From Proteocatella sp041738345 (GTDB taxonomy: Bacteria; Bacillota; Clostridia; Peptostreptococcales; Filifactoraceae), in assembly GCA_041738345.1 (NCBI GenBank), contig JBGSPX010000020.1:1-64000 (forward strand): 64,000 bases of DNA, in the 5' to 3' direction. The stretch's first letter is position 1; every line of letters begins with the position of its first letter. Of the stretch, positions 25,686 to 34,414 are shown piece after piece. The position numbers and the translations under genes were made by a program. A model generated the notes under the pieces. That model was not told the origin of the DNA. It searched no databases and was given only the letters and a program-made list of their open reading frames with translations.

Positions 25686-27055
25686 TATTTGAAAGTTTAT
25701 CAGATAAACTCCAAAATGCCTTTAAAGGACTTAAAAGCAGAGGGAAACTTACTGAAAAAGATATCGATCTCGCAATGAGAGAGGTTAAACTCGCTTTACT
25801 TGAAGCTGACGTAAACTTTAAGGTAGTAAAGGATTTTATAAAAAGTATAAAAGAAAGAGCTATGGGAGTAGCAGTTACAGAAAGTCTTACTCCAGGCCAA
25901 GAAGTTATAAAAATAGTAAATGAAGAACTAACGACACTTATGGGAGGCGTACAAAGCCAAATTACATTTGCAAGTAATCCGCCTACGGTAATAATGATGG
26001 TAGGACTTCAAGGTGCAGGAAAAACTACTACAGTAGCAAAGCTTGGTAAAATGCTTAAAAAACAAGGCAAGATGCCAATGGCGGTTGCTTGTGACATATA
26101 TAGACCAGCAGCAATTAAACAGCTTAAAGTAGTTGGAGAACAAGCAGGAATAACAGTTTTTGCAGATGAAGAAAACAAAAACCCAGTTGATATAGCTAAA
26201 AAAGCAGTAGAAAAAGCTAAAATATTAGGAAATGACGTAGTATTAATAGATACAGCAGGTAGACTTCATATAGATGAAGTGCTTATGCAAGAACTTAAAG
26301 ATATAAAATCTACAGTTATGCCTCAAGAAATACTTTTAGTAGTAGACTCAATGACAGGACAAGATGCAGTAAATGTAGCGCAAAGCTTTAATGATGCACT
26401 TGGAATAGACGGAGTAATCCTAACAAAGCTTGATGGAGATACAAGAGGTGGAGCGGCATTATCAATAAAAGCCATAACGCAAAAACCAATAAAGTTTGCA
26501 GCAGTTGGTGAAAAACTTGATGATTTAGAACAATTCCATCCAGATAGAATGGCATCAAGAATTCTTGGAATGGGTGATGTACTAAGCCTTATAGAAAAAG
26601 CACAAGGCGCATATGATGAAAATCAAGCGAAGCAGTTAGAAGAAAAAATCAAAAAACAAGAATTTGACTTCAACGACTTTTTAGAGCAGATGCAGCAACT
26701 TAAGAAGATGGGCTCATTAAAGAGTTTGCTTCAAATGATGCCAGGTATGCCTAAGGAAGTAAAAGATATGGATATAGACGAAAAACAGCTTGATAGAGTA
26801 CAGGCTATAATTTATTCTATGACCAAAGAAGAAAGAGAAAAGCCAGCTATAATAAATGTAAAGCGAAGACAACGTATTGCCAAAGGCTGTGGAATGGATA
26901 TTAAAGAAGTTAATAGACTTATAAAACAGTTTGAAGAAAGCAAGAAAATGATGAAGCAGATGACAAAAATGGCAGGTAATAATAAAAAAGGCAGAAGAGG
27001 GCAAGGCGGATTCCAAATGCCTATGAACCCTGGTAAAATGAAGTTTCCTTTTTAA
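25682..27055 (+). CDS. ffh: Signal recognition particle protein Ffh
   Basis: 457 residues from ATG 25682, which overlaps the ylxM stop; AAGGAG lies 7-9 nt before. The N domain is 1-95. The G domain carries G-L-Q-G-A-G-K-T-T, D-T-A-G-R and T-K-L-D-G-D-T-R-G-G. The methionine-rich M domain (about 300-440) has the 4.5S-RNA-binding R-R-Q-R-I-A-K-G-C-G motif. It recognises signal sequences and hands ribosomes to FtsY. Confidence 0.97.
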   Translation: MIFESLSDKLQNAFKGLKSRGKLTEKDIDLAMREVKLALLEADVNFKVVKDFIKSIKERAMGVAVTESLTPGQEVIKIVNEELTTLMGGVQSQITFASNPPTVIMMVGLQGAGKTTTVAKLGKMLKKQGKMPMAVACDIYRPAAIKQLKVVGEQAGITVFADEENKNPVDIAKKAVEKAKILGNDVVLIDTAGRLHIDEVLMQELKDIKSTVMPQEILLVVDSMTGQDAVNVAQSFNDALGIDGVILTKLDGDTRGGAALSIKAITQKPIKFAAVGEKLDDLEQFHPDRMASRILGMGDVLSLIEKAQGAYDENQAKQLEEKIKKQEFDFNDFLEQMQQLKKMGSLKSLLQMMPGMPKEVKDMDIDEKQLDRVQAIIYSMTKEEREKPAIINVKRRQRIAKGCGMDIKEVNRLIKQFEESKKMMKQMTKMAGNNKKGRRGQGGFQMPMNPGKMKFPF

Positions 27056-27102
27056 AAGAGGTTACAATATAAATAGTAAATATTCAAGGAGGTGAAATTG
27101 AA

Positions 27103-27366
27103 ATGGTAAAAATAAGATTAAAAAGAATGGGTGCAAATAAGAAACCTTTTTATAGAATAGTAGTTGCAGATTCTCGTTCTCCAAGAGATGGTAGATTTAT
27201 CGAAGAGATAGGATACTACAATCCGATATCAAACCCAAAAGTTGTGAAAATCAACGAAGAGAAAGCTGTTAAATGGTTAGGTACTGGTGCTCAACCAACT
27301 GAAACTGTAAAGAATTTATTCAAAAGCAATGGTGTATTAGAGAAGTTTGAAGCTTCTAAAAAATAG
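27103..27366 (+). CDS. rpsP: 30S ribosomal protein S16
   Basis: 87 residues with the S16 signature at the N-terminus (V-K-I-R-L-K-R-M-G, P-F-Y-R-I-V-V-A-D-S-R). It is a small-subunit assembly protein. AAGGAGGTGAA precedes the ATG, a full-strength site for an abundant product. It is followed by khpA, as in most Firmicutes. Confidence 0.97.
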   Translation: MVKIRLKRMGANKKPFYRIVVADSRSPRDGRFIEEIGYYNPISNPKVVKINEEKAVKWLGTGAQPTETVKNLFKSNGVLEKFEASKK

Positions 27367-27404
27367 TTTGAACTATAATTACCATTTCTCTTAGGAGGAA
27401 AAAC

Positions 27405-27635
27405 ATGGGAGAATTAGTAGCAGTAATAGCAAAAGCACTTGTTGACTATCCCGAACAGGTAACTGTTTCAGAGACTGTGGGGCAAGAATCTACTATTGTA
27501 GAGCTCAGAGTGGCAGAAGAGGATATGGGAAAGATTATAGGAAAACAAGGAAAAATTGCCAAAGCTATAAGAGCTGTAGTTAAAGCAGCATCGAATAAGG
27601 AAAACAAAAAAGTTATTGTAGAAATAGTACAATAA
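27405..27635 (+). CDS. khpA: KH-domain RNA-binding protein KhpA
   Basis: 76 residues, a single KH domain with the G-x-x-G loop in I-I-G-K-Q-G-K-I-A-K (about 46-55). It is the partner of KhpB/Jag and binds RNA. It lies 38 bp after rpsP with TTAGGAGGAA before the ATG. Confidence 0.93.
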   Translation: MGELVAVIAKALVDYPEQVTVSETVGQESTIVELRVAEEDMGKIIGKQGKIAKAIRAVVKAASNKENKKVIVEIVQ

Positions 27636-27638
27636 TTC

Positions 27639-27676
27639 AAAAACCTAGAGACTTTTAAGTCCTCTAGGTTTTTGTG
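27639..27676 (+). terminator. Terminator after khpA
   Basis: Perfect 12-bp arms AAAAACCTAGAG (27639-27650) and CTCTAGGTTTTT (27662-27673). Confidence 0.85.
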
Positions 27677-27707
27677 CATAAAAATATAATTCAATGTGAG
27701 GTAAGAT

Positions 27708-28346
27708 ATGATAGTTACTAAAATAATGAAAAATAAGGCAAATTATGATATATATATAGATGAAGAATATTCATTTACTCTCACAGATGAAGGGCTATAT
27801 AGAACGAAATTAAAGAGCGGGATAGAATTTATAATAACAGAAGAGTTAAATGATATTTTAAAAGAAGACGAGGCCAAACGTTGTAAAAATAGAGCTTTAA
27901 AAATAATAACAACTTCTGCAAAATCAGAAAACAAGATAAAAGAAAAACTTATAAAAGAAGGTTATAGTGAATATGCAATACAAATGGCACTTGAATTTTT
28001 AGGGGAATATAAATTTACAAATGATGAAAGACTGGCAAATAACATAGCTCAAAAATCTTTGAGAAATAATAATTCTATACGTCAAATGAAACAGACTTTA
28101 AAAAATAAAGGTATAAAAAAAGAAGATATAGAGAAAACACTAGAAGACATAAATGAAGAAGATGAGATAGAAAATGCCATAAATATAGCAAATAAAAAGT
28201 ATAATACTATAAAAAATAAAGATAGAGCTGAAATTTTAAGAAAAATTGCATACACTTTAAATTATAGAGGATTTTCATATAGAGCGATAGATAAAGCTAT
28301 TCAAGATATAAAATCTAAATTAGAAGAAAAAGAATATGAGGAATAG
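27708..28346 (+). CDS. recX: Regulatory protein RecX
   Basis: 212 residues with repeated three-helix units of the RecX family: A-L-K-I-I-T-T-S-A-K-S-E-N-K-I, then L-x-x-x-K-F-T-N-D-E-R-L-A and R-G-F-S-Y-R-A-I near the end. RecX modulates RecA filaments. Its placement inside the rpsP-rimM block is unusual compared with the recA-recX pairing in other groups but occurs in Clostridia. A GTGAGGTAAG site precedes the ATG. Confidence 0.85.
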   Translation: MIVTKIMKNKANYDIYIDEEYSFTLTDEGLYRTKLKSGIEFIITEELNDILKEDEAKRCKNRALKIITTSAKSENKIKEKLIKEGYSEYAIQMALEFLGEYKFTNDERLANNIAQKSLRNNNSIRQMKQTLKNKGIKKEDIEKTLEDINEEDEIENAINIANKKYNTIKNKDRAEILRKIAYTLNYRGFSYRAIDKAIQDIKSKLEEKEYEE

Positions 28347-28451
28347 TAAATAAAATACATGAAGTACTGTTCAAAGCTAAAGATTTAAACTATAATATAA
28401 AGATATGTATAAAATATTAAAAAGTTAAAGACAAAAGATGAAGGTGATTTA

Positions 28452-28955
28452 ATGAAAAAATATAGAATTGGGCAAATAGTAAACACACACGGACTTAAGG
28501 GAGACATGAAAGTATATCCTTACACAGATTATCCAGAACGATTTGAAGAAGTAGAATATCTGTATATGGAGGGCGAAGGAGATAAGAAATTTAACATTGA
28601 GAATGTTAGATACCAAAGGAATATGGTACTTCTAAAGCTAAAAGGGATAGATACCATAGAAGCTGTAGAGGAAATTAGAGATAGACATTTGTTTATAGAT
28701 GAAAATAATTTAAGAGAGCTAGATGAAGATGAGACTTTGATTTCAGACCTTATTGGACTTAATGTTTATCTTGAAGATTTAACGCCTATAGGCACGATTA
28801 AAGATGTGCTTCAATATACTGCAAATGATGTTTATGTAATTGTAAATGAAGAAGGGAAGGAATTTTTAATCCCAGCTTTAAAACAATTTATACCTGTAGT
28901 TGATGTGAAAAATAATAAAGTAATAATAACTCCAATAGAAGGAATGTTAGAATAA
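28452..28955 (+). CDS. rimM: Ribosome maturation factor RimM
   Basis: 167 residues. The N-terminal RimM barrel begins with I-G-Q-I-V-N-T-H-G-L-K-G-D-M-K-V-Y-P, the family signature; a PRC-barrel domain forms the C-terminal half (D-L-I-G-L-N-V-Y, L-I-P-A-L-K-Q-F-I). It binds S19 during 30S assembly. The stop overlaps the trmD start by one base (TAATG). Confidence 0.96.
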   Translation: MKKYRIGQIVNTHGLKGDMKVYPYTDYPERFEEVEYLYMEGEGDKKFNIENVRYQRNMVLLKLKGIDTIEAVEEIRDRHLFIDENNLRELDEDETLISDLIGLNVYLEDLTPIGTIKDVLQYTANDVYVIVNEEGKEFLIPALKQFIPVVDVKNNKVIITPIEGMLE

Positions 28956-29704
28956 TGAAATACCATGTAATGACTCTTTTTCCAGAGTTTATAGAAGGTG
29001 CTACAGAGCACAGCATGATAAAAAGAGCAAAAGAGAATAATATAATAGAAATAGAAAGTTACAATATAAGAGATTTTTCAGAAAATAAACATAAGAAAGT
29101 TGATGATTATCCATTTGGCGGAGGTGCAGGAATGGTTATGGGTGTCCAGCCTATATCAGACTGTTATGATTATATTTTGAATTCAAATAATCTTACAAAA
29201 GAGAATACTAAGACTATATTTATGTCTCCAAAAGGAACAACTTTAACTCAAGAAAAAGTGCAGGAGCTATCAAAATATGATAATCTTGTAATCCTATGTG
29301 GACACTATGAAGGGGTAGATCAAAGAGCAATAGATATGATTGTAGATGAAGAAATATCTATTGGAGATTATATACTGACGGGTGGAGAATTAGGTGCACT
29401 TGTAATAATAGATGCGACGGCAAGACTTATAGATGGTGTGCTTAATAAAGAGGAATCTCATATGGAAGAAAGTTTTTCAAATAATCTATTAGAATATCCT
29501 CAATACACAAGACCTAGGGAATATAAAACATTAGAAGTTCCAGAAATCCTTTTAAATGGAAATCATAAACTTATAGATCAATGGAGATTTGAAAAATCTT
29601 TGGAGATAACGAAAGAAAGACGAAATGATCTTTTTGAAAAGCTAGAGATTGAAAAGTTCAGTAAGGCAGAAAAAAAAATATATGAAAATGTATTGAAAAA
29701 ATAG
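28955..29704 (+). CDS. trmD: tRNA (guanine-N1-)-methyltransferase TrmD
   Basis: 249 residues, SPOUT superfamily. Y-P-F-G-G-G-A-G-M-V-M, L-C-G-H-Y-E-G-V-D-Q-R and I-G-D-Y-I-L-T-G-G-E form the trefoil-knot SAM site. It methylates G37 of tRNAs to prevent frameshifting. Coupled to rimM. Confidence 0.97.
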   Translation: MKYHVMTLFPEFIEGATEHSMIKRAKENNIIEIESYNIRDFSENKHKKVDDYPFGGGAGMVMGVQPISDCYDYILNSNNLTKENTKTIFMSPKGTTLTQEKVQELSKYDNLVILCGHYEGVDQRAIDMIVDEEISIGDYILTGGELGALVIIDATARLIDGVLNKEESHMEESFSNNLLEYPQYTRPREYKTLEVPEILLNGNHKLIDQWRFEKSLEITKERRNDLFEKLEIEKFSKAEKKIYENVLKK

Positions 29705-29729
29705 TAAAAATATGGTAAACTATTTTAGT

Positions 29730-29784
29730 TAATATTACCGAGTGTTCCGCTGGTTATTTGGATTAAGAACATTCTAGAATCTAT
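29730..29784 (+). promoter_or_regulatory. Putative L19 leader structure
   Basis: Between trmD and rplS, AGTGTTC (about 29740-29746) can pair with GAACATT (about 29767-29773) around a structured loop. Its position and the short hairpin just before rplS fit the L19 leader described in Firmicutes, thought to mediate autoregulation. The identity is tentative. Confidence 0.4.
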
Positions 29785-29794
29785 GGAGGATACA

Positions 29795-30139
29795 ATGGAT
29801 ATCATTAGAGCTATTGAACAAGAACAATTAAAATCAGATTTACCTAACTTTGGACCTGGAGACACAGTAAAGGTTCATGTAAGAGTAAAAGAAGGAAAAA
29901 GAGAGAGAATACAGCTTTTTGAAGGCGTTGTTCTTAAAAGACAAGGTGGCGGCTTAACAGAAATGTTCACAGTTAGAAAGATTTCTTTCGGTGTGGGCGT
30001 TGAGAAAACTTTCCCAGTTCATTCACCATCAATTGAAAAAATTGAAGTAACAAGAAAAGGTAAAGTAAGAAGAGCTAAGCTAAACTACCTAAGAGATAGA
30101 GTAGGTAAAGCTGCTAAGATTAAAGAAAAGAAACACTAA
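29795..30139 (+). CDS. rplS: 50S ribosomal protein L19
   Basis: 114 residues from ATG 29795. The in-frame ATG at 29783 overlaps the GGAGGA site and is rejected. Signature: G-D-T-V-K-V-H-V-R-V-K-E-G, R-I-Q-L-F-E-G-V-V, then K-V-R-R-A-K-L-N-Y-L-R-D. It lies at the 30S-50S interface. Confidence 0.97.
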   Translation: MDIIRAIEQEQLKSDLPNFGPGDTVKVHVRVKEGKRERIQLFEGVVLKRQGGGLTEMFTVRKISFGVGVEKTFPVHSPSIEKIEVTRKGKVRRAKLNYLRDRVGKAAKIKEKKH

Positions 30140-30153
30140 GATTTGCTTAGACT

Positions 30154-30184
30154 AAAAGGAACTGAGACTTCAGTTCCTTTTTTA
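30154..30184 (+). terminator. Terminator after rplS
   Basis: Perfect 12-bp arms (30154-30165 and 30170-30181), 4-nt loop and T run. Confidence 0.85.
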
Positions 30185-30223
30185 TAATTAATCCATAGTT
30201 AAAGGTTAATAAAAGGAGAAAAA

Positions 30224-31090
30224 ATGGAAGAAAGAATGCATATAAACTGGTATCCGGGGCATATGAAAAAAACGAAAGAGTTGCTTCAAAATAATTTAAG
30301 TCTTGTAGATATAGTAGTAGAAGTAGTGGATAGCAGAATTCCGCTAGCTAGTAAAAATCCTGATATAGATAAAATTGCAAATAATAAACCAAGAATAATT
30401 GTTTTAAATAAAGAAGATTTAGCTGATCCTAGAGAAACTGGTAAATGGATATCTTATTATCAAAAAAAAGGATTTATAGCTATATCTCTTAATGCAAACA
30501 ATGGAAATGGATTAGATAGACTTATTTCCGCAATAGATAAAGCATATGAACCGCAAAAAGAAAAATTCTTAGCTAAAGGAATGCTAAATAGACCACCTAG
30601 AATAATGATAGTAGGAATTCCAAACTCAGGAAAATCATCACTTATAAATAAGCTCACAGGTAAAAAATCAGCTCAAACTGGGGATAGACCAGGAGTTACT
30701 AAAGGAAAACAGTGGGTTAGAGTAAGAGGAAATTTAGAAATGCTTGATACACCTGGAATACTTTGGCCAAAGTTTGAAGATGAAAGAGTTGCGATGTTAT
30801 TAGCATATACAGGCGCGATAAAAGATGATGTTTTAAATATAGAAGAGATTGGATATCAGCTTTTAGACTATATAATAAAATATGATTCATCACTGATAGA
30901 AAAAAGGTATTCTATAGAGATTAAAGATGAAGATGAGACTATAAATGTTATGGATAACATATCATTAGAACGAAAATTTATTTTAAGAGGAAGAGAAGTA
31001 GATTATCTTAGAACGGGTCAAACGATATTAAATGAATTCAGAGCAGGAGCTATAGGTAGAATAACCCTTGAGACACCTCCGGAGGACTAA
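30224..31090 (+). CDS. rbgA: Ribosome biogenesis GTPase RbgA (YlqF)
   Basis: 288 residues with circularly permuted GTPase motifs: G4 N-K-E-D first, then G1 G-I-P-N-S-G-K-S-S, G2-like T and G3 D-T-P-G. The N-terminal W-Y-P-G-H-M-K-K-T is diagnostic of RbgA. It promotes late 50S assembly. AAAGGAGA precedes the ATG. It is followed 2 bp later by rnhB. Confidence 0.95.
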   Translation: MEERMHINWYPGHMKKTKELLQNNLSLVDIVVEVVDSRIPLASKNPDIDKIANNKPRIIVLNKEDLADPRETGKWISYYQKKGFIAISLNANNGNGLDRLISAIDKAYEPQKEKFLAKGMLNRPPRIMIVGIPNSGKSSLINKLTGKKSAQTGDRPGVTKGKQWVRVRGNLEMLDTPGILWPKFEDERVAMLLAYTGAIKDDVLNIEEIGYQLLDYIIKYDSSLIEKRYSIEIKDEDETINVMDNISLERKFILRGREVDYLRTGQTILNEFRAGAIGRITLETPPED

Positions 31091-31092
31091 TT

Positions 31093-31878
31093 GTGAGCAC
31101 AAGCATAAATGATATAAAAAATACTGTTAAATCTCTTGAAGGCGAAGCTTTAGAAACTTATATTCATTCTTTGCAAGATGACAAAAGACAGGGCGTACAA
31201 AACATTATTCAAAGTTACCAAAAGCAAAAAGAAAAGCATGAAAAAGAAATAGCTAGAATAAACGCTATGATAGAATTTGACAGAAATAGCTTAAATAAAG
31301 CAGGTTTTATTGCAGGAATAGATGAAGTTGGAAGAGGACCGCTTGCAGGTCCAGTTGTAACTGCATGCGTTGTGATGGATGAATCTAGCGTTATTGAAGG
31401 CGTAAATGATTCTAAAAAACTATCTCACGAAAAAAGAGAGCAGTTATACGACATAATAGTAAAGCATAGCAAATATTGTGCAATTGGACTTGTTGAAAAT
31501 GAAAAAATAGATGAAATAAATATACTAAATGCAACTTTTCTGGCTATGAGAGGTGCTATAAGCCATGTTTCAAATGAAATGGAAAAAGATGATAGACAGA
31601 TAGATTTAATTTTAGTAGATGGAAATCAAGCGATAAAGGGCTTAGAAATAGCTCAAAAAACAGTAGTTAGTGGGGATAGTAAGAGTTATTCAATAGCTTG
31701 TGCAAGTATAGTTGCAAAAGTATATAGAGATAGACTTATGGAAAAATATGACCTTCAGTACCCCGGCTATGATTTTGCCCAAAATAAAGGCTATGGGACA
31801 GAATCTCATTATGAAGGGCTAAAAAAGCTTGGATTTACCCCTATACACAGAAAAAGTTTCTGTAAATCATTGTTTTAA
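31093..31878 (+). CDS. rnhB: Ribonuclease HII
   Basis: 261 residues. Catalytic acidic residues are visible in I-D-E-V-G-R-G-P-L-A-G-P (D-E pair), L-I-L-V-D-G-N and the later D-x-x-x-E type position. A 70-residue helical N-terminal extension is characteristic of Firmicutes RNase HII. It removes RNA from RNA/DNA hybrids. GTG start at 31093 with GGAGGA inside the end of rbgA. Confidence 0.95.
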   Translation: MSTSINDIKNTVKSLEGEALETYIHSLQDDKRQGVQNIIQSYQKQKEKHEKEIARINAMIEFDRNSLNKAGFIAGIDEVGRGPLAGPVVTACVVMDESSVIEGVNDSKKLSHEKREQLYDIIVKHSKYCAIGLVENEKIDEINILNATFLAMRGAISHVSNEMEKDDRQIDLILVDGNQAIKGLEIAQKTVVSGDSKSYSIACASIVAKVYRDRLMEKYDLQYPGYDFAQNKGYGTESHYEGLKKLGFTPIHRKSFCKSLF

Positions 31879-31894
31879 TTAAAGGAGAAAAAAG

Positions 31895-33211
31895 TTGGAA
31901 AGCAATAAAAAAATCATATCTTTTTTAACCCTAGGTTGTAAGGTGAATTTATACGAGACTGAGGCCGTAGAAGAAATGCTAAAGTCTCATGGTTATGAAA
32001 TTGGAAGCTTTGAAGAATATTCAGATGTTTATGTAATAAATACATGTACCGTTACTGCTATGTCGGATAAAAAATCTAGACAGATGATAAGACGTACTAA
32101 AAAGATGAATCCAAATGCAATTGTAGTAGTTATGGGATGTTATTCACAAAAATCTCCAAAAGAAATCTTAGAGATAGAAGAAGTTAATTTAGTGCTTGGA
32201 ACAAGTAATAGAAAAGCTATTCTAAAAGAACTTGAAAATATATCTCCAAATGAGAAAAAAGTAGTAGTTGAAGACATTATGAAAATAAGAGACTTTGAAG
32301 AACTTGAAATAAGTGAAGTAAGAGATAGAGCAAGAGCACTTGTCAAAATTCAAGATGGCTGCGATAGATTTTGTTCATACTGCATAATTCCATATACAAG
32401 AGGGCCCGTAAGAAGCAGGAAACTTGAAAGTATAGTAAGTGAAGTAGAGCGAATTGTGGCAAATGGGTATAAAGAAGTAGTATTAACTGGAATCCACGTA
32501 GCTTCATATGGTAAGGATTTGGGCGAAAACGGTCTTATAGACGTCATTGAAGAGATATCTAAGGTTAAGGGACTAGAGAGAATAAGAACGAGCTCTGTGG
32601 AGCCAATAATAATAACTGAAGATTTTGTAGTTAGACTTTCAAAATTACCTAAATTTTGTCCTCATTTTCACTTATCACTTCAAAGTGGTTCAGATTCAGT
32701 ATTAAAGCGAATGAATAGAAGATATACTTCTTTGGAATATAAGCAGGCTGTGGATACTATAAGAAAAAGCTTTCCACTAGCCGCAATAACGACAGATGTT
32801 ATTGTAGGGTTTCCAGAAGAAACAGAGTCAGAATTCCAAGAAACTTATGAGTTTTTAAAGGAACTAAAGCTATATGAGACTCATATATTTAAATATTCGC
32901 CAAGAGAAGGTACTAAAGCCGCACTAATGAGTGATCAAGTAGATCCAAGTGTAAAATCTCAAAGAAGTGATGTTTTATTAGAACTTAACAAAAAAAATAA
33001 ACTTGAGTTTGAAGAAAAACATATAGGACAAGAGGTTGACATACTTGTGGAAACTTTTGAAAATGGATATGCAATAGGCCATACTCAAAATTATATGAAA
33101 GTAGGCGTTAAAACTGAAGAAGACTTAACAAACCATATAATAATTGCTAAAGTTGAAACTGTTTCAGATTCGTTTGTTTTTGCCAAAATAAAGAACTTGC
33201 TAAATATGTAG
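31895..33211 (+). CDS. mtaB: tRNA t6A37 methylthiotransferase MtaB
   Basis: 438 residues: N-terminal UPF0004 domain with three cysteines (L-G-C-K-V-N, N-T-C-T-V-T, M-G-C-Y-S-Q), radical SAM cluster C-D-R-F-C-S-Y-C at about 154-161, then the TRAM-like C-terminal domain (about 370-438). The L-G-C-K-V-N start distinguishes MtaB from MiaB. It adds a methylthio group to ct6A37/t6A37 of Lys-tRNA. TTG start with AAAGGAGAAAAAAG. Confidence 0.93.
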   Translation: MESNKKIISFLTLGCKVNLYETEAVEEMLKSHGYEIGSFEEYSDVYVINTCTVTAMSDKKSRQMIRRTKKMNPNAIVVVMGCYSQKSPKEILEIEEVNLVLGTSNRKAILKELENISPNEKKVVVEDIMKIRDFEELEISEVRDRARALVKIQDGCDRFCSYCIIPYTRGPVRSRKLESIVSEVERIVANGYKEVVLTGIHVASYGKDLGENGLIDVIEEISKVKGLERIRTSSVEPIIITEDFVVRLSKLPKFCPHFHLSLQSGSDSVLKRMNRRYTSLEYKQAVDTIRKSFPLAAITTDVIVGFPEETESEFQETYEFLKELKLYETHIFKYSPREGTKAALMSDQVDPSVKSQRSDVLLELNKKNKLEFEEKHIGQEVDILVETFENGYAIGHTQNYMKVGVKTEEDLTNHIIIAKVETVSDSFVFAKIKNLLNM

Positions 33212-33264
33212 TGTAGTCATATAATATAAGCAGAAACATAAAAATAAAATAGCAGGAGGGAAAT

Positions 33265-33603
33265 ATGGATTGTTTATTTTGTAAAATTGTAAATGGTGAA
33301 ATCCCATCTACAAAAGTTTATGAAGACGAACATGTACTTGCGTTTAGAGATATAAGTCCACAGGCTCCAGTTCATGTAGTATTAGTTCCAAAACAGCATT
33401 TTAGTAACATACTAGAAGTTCCCGCAGAAGGTACTGTAATAAATCATATGATAAAAGCAGTTCAGCTAATAGCAAAACAAGAAGATATGGAAGATGAAGG
33501 TTTTAGAGTTGTTGCAAACTGTAAAGAATTTGGAGGCCAAACTGTAGACCATTTACATTTTCATATTCTGGGAAAAAGAATGTTGACATGGCCACCAGGC
33601 TAA
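33265..33603 (+). CDS. HIT-family nucleotide hydrolase/transferase
   Basis: 112 residues. N-terminal zinc motif C-L-F-C-K-I and active-site H-L-H-F-H (H-x-H-x-H-x-x, here V-D-H-L-H-F-H-I-L-G) mark the HINT branch. It probably hydrolyses AMP-lysine or adenosine phosphoramidates. CAGGAGGG precedes the ATG, 53 bp after mtaB. Confidence 0.93.
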   Translation: MDCLFCKIVNGEIPSTKVYEDEHVLAFRDISPQAPVHVVLVPKQHFSNILEVPAEGTVINHMIKAVQLIAKQEDMEDEGFRVVANCKEFGGQTVDHLHFHILGKRMLTWPPG

Positions 33604-33610
33604 AAAACAC

Positions 33611-33639
33611 TTGTAAAAAACCTGAAAAGAGTGTATAAT
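33611..33639 (+). promoter_or_regulatory. Promoter of rpsU-yqeY
   Basis: TTGTAA (33611-33616), 17 nt, TATAAT (33634-33639), about 80 bp before the rpsU start. Confidence 0.6.
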
Positions 33640-33717
33640 ATCATAGTAAAGTTTTACCCATTAACAGTACTGCATCTAATAAGAAAAAACGTGTTAGTAG
33701 TGAGGGGAGGGATAAAG

Positions 33718-33894
33718 ATGGCAACAGAAGTAAGAGTTAAAGAGAATGAATCTTTAGATAGCGCTCTAAGAAGATTTAAAAGACAATGTGCACTTTCAGG
33801 TGTAATGGCAGAGGTTAGAAAAAGAGAGCACTACGATAAACCAAGCGTAAAGAGAAAGAAAAAAGCTGAAGCGGCAAGAAAGAAAAAAAGATAG
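33718..33894 (+). CDS. rpsU: 30S ribosomal protein S21
   Basis: 58 residues, the usual size, with the signature E-V-R-V-K-E-N-E-S-L-D-S-A-L-R-R-F-K-R and a basic tail of alternating R/K. ATG 33718 after GAGGGGAGGG is the start; upstream in-frame sequence is leader. Confidence 0.96.
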   Translation: MATEVRVKENESLDSALRRFKRQCALSGVMAEVRKREHYDKPSVKRKKKAEAARKKKR

Positions 33895-33913
33895 TTGATA
33901 GAAGGTGAAAAGC

Positions 33914-34357
33914 ATGACTCTAAAAGATAGATTAATGGAAGATATGAAAGTTTCAATGAGAAACAAAGAAACTTTGAGAAAATCCGTTATCACGATGATT
34001 AGAGCTTCTGTTAAACAGAAGGAAGTAGATGATAGAGTCGACGTAACAGACGATGATGTTATCGAGCTTATTGCAAAACAGCTAAAGCAACGAAATGATG
34101 CATTAGTGGAATTTGAAAAAGCTGAAAGAGAAGACTTAATAACTCAAACAAAAGCAGAAATTGAGATCCTCGCTTCATATCTTCCACAGCAGCTTACAGA
34201 CGAAGAACTAGAAGCTGTAGTTAGAGACGCAATTACTGAAGTAAATGCACAGTCTATGAAAGACATGGGCAAAATAATGGGTAAAGTTATGGCTGTCGCA
34301 AAAGGTAAAGTAGACGGCAAAAGAATTAATGAGATGGTAAAAAAAGTTCTTATTTAG
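33914..34357 (+). CDS. yqeY: YqeY/GatB-tail-like protein
   Basis: 147 residues from ATG 33914; GTG 33905 overlaps the GAAGGTG site and is rejected. Pattern: L-K-D-R-L-M-E-D-M-K, T-L-R-x-S-V-I-T-M-I-R-A, Y-L-P-Q-Q-L and D-M-G-K-I-M-G-K-V-M. The family resembles the tRNA-binding tail of GatB; exact role unsettled. It is the last chromosomal housekeeping gene before the tailocin island. Confidence 0.92.
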   Translation: MTLKDRLMEDMKVSMRNKETLRKSVITMIRASVKQKEVDDRVDVTDDDVIELIAKQLKQRNDALVEFEKAEREDLITQTKAEIEILASYLPQQLTDEELEAVVRDAITEVNAQSMKDMGKIMGKVMAVAKGKVDGKRINEMVKKVLI

Positions 34358-34373
34358 ACACACACAAACAATT

Positions 34374-34397
34374 AAAGAATCCGCAAGGATTCTTTTT
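34374..34397 (+). terminator. Terminator after yqeY
   Basis: Perfect 9-bp arms AAAGAATCC (34374-34382) and GGATTCTTT (34387-34395), tetraloop GCAA, then T run. It marks the left boundary of the tailocin island. Confidence 0.85.
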
Positions 34398-34414
34398 TAA
34401 TGCTTAATTATAAA

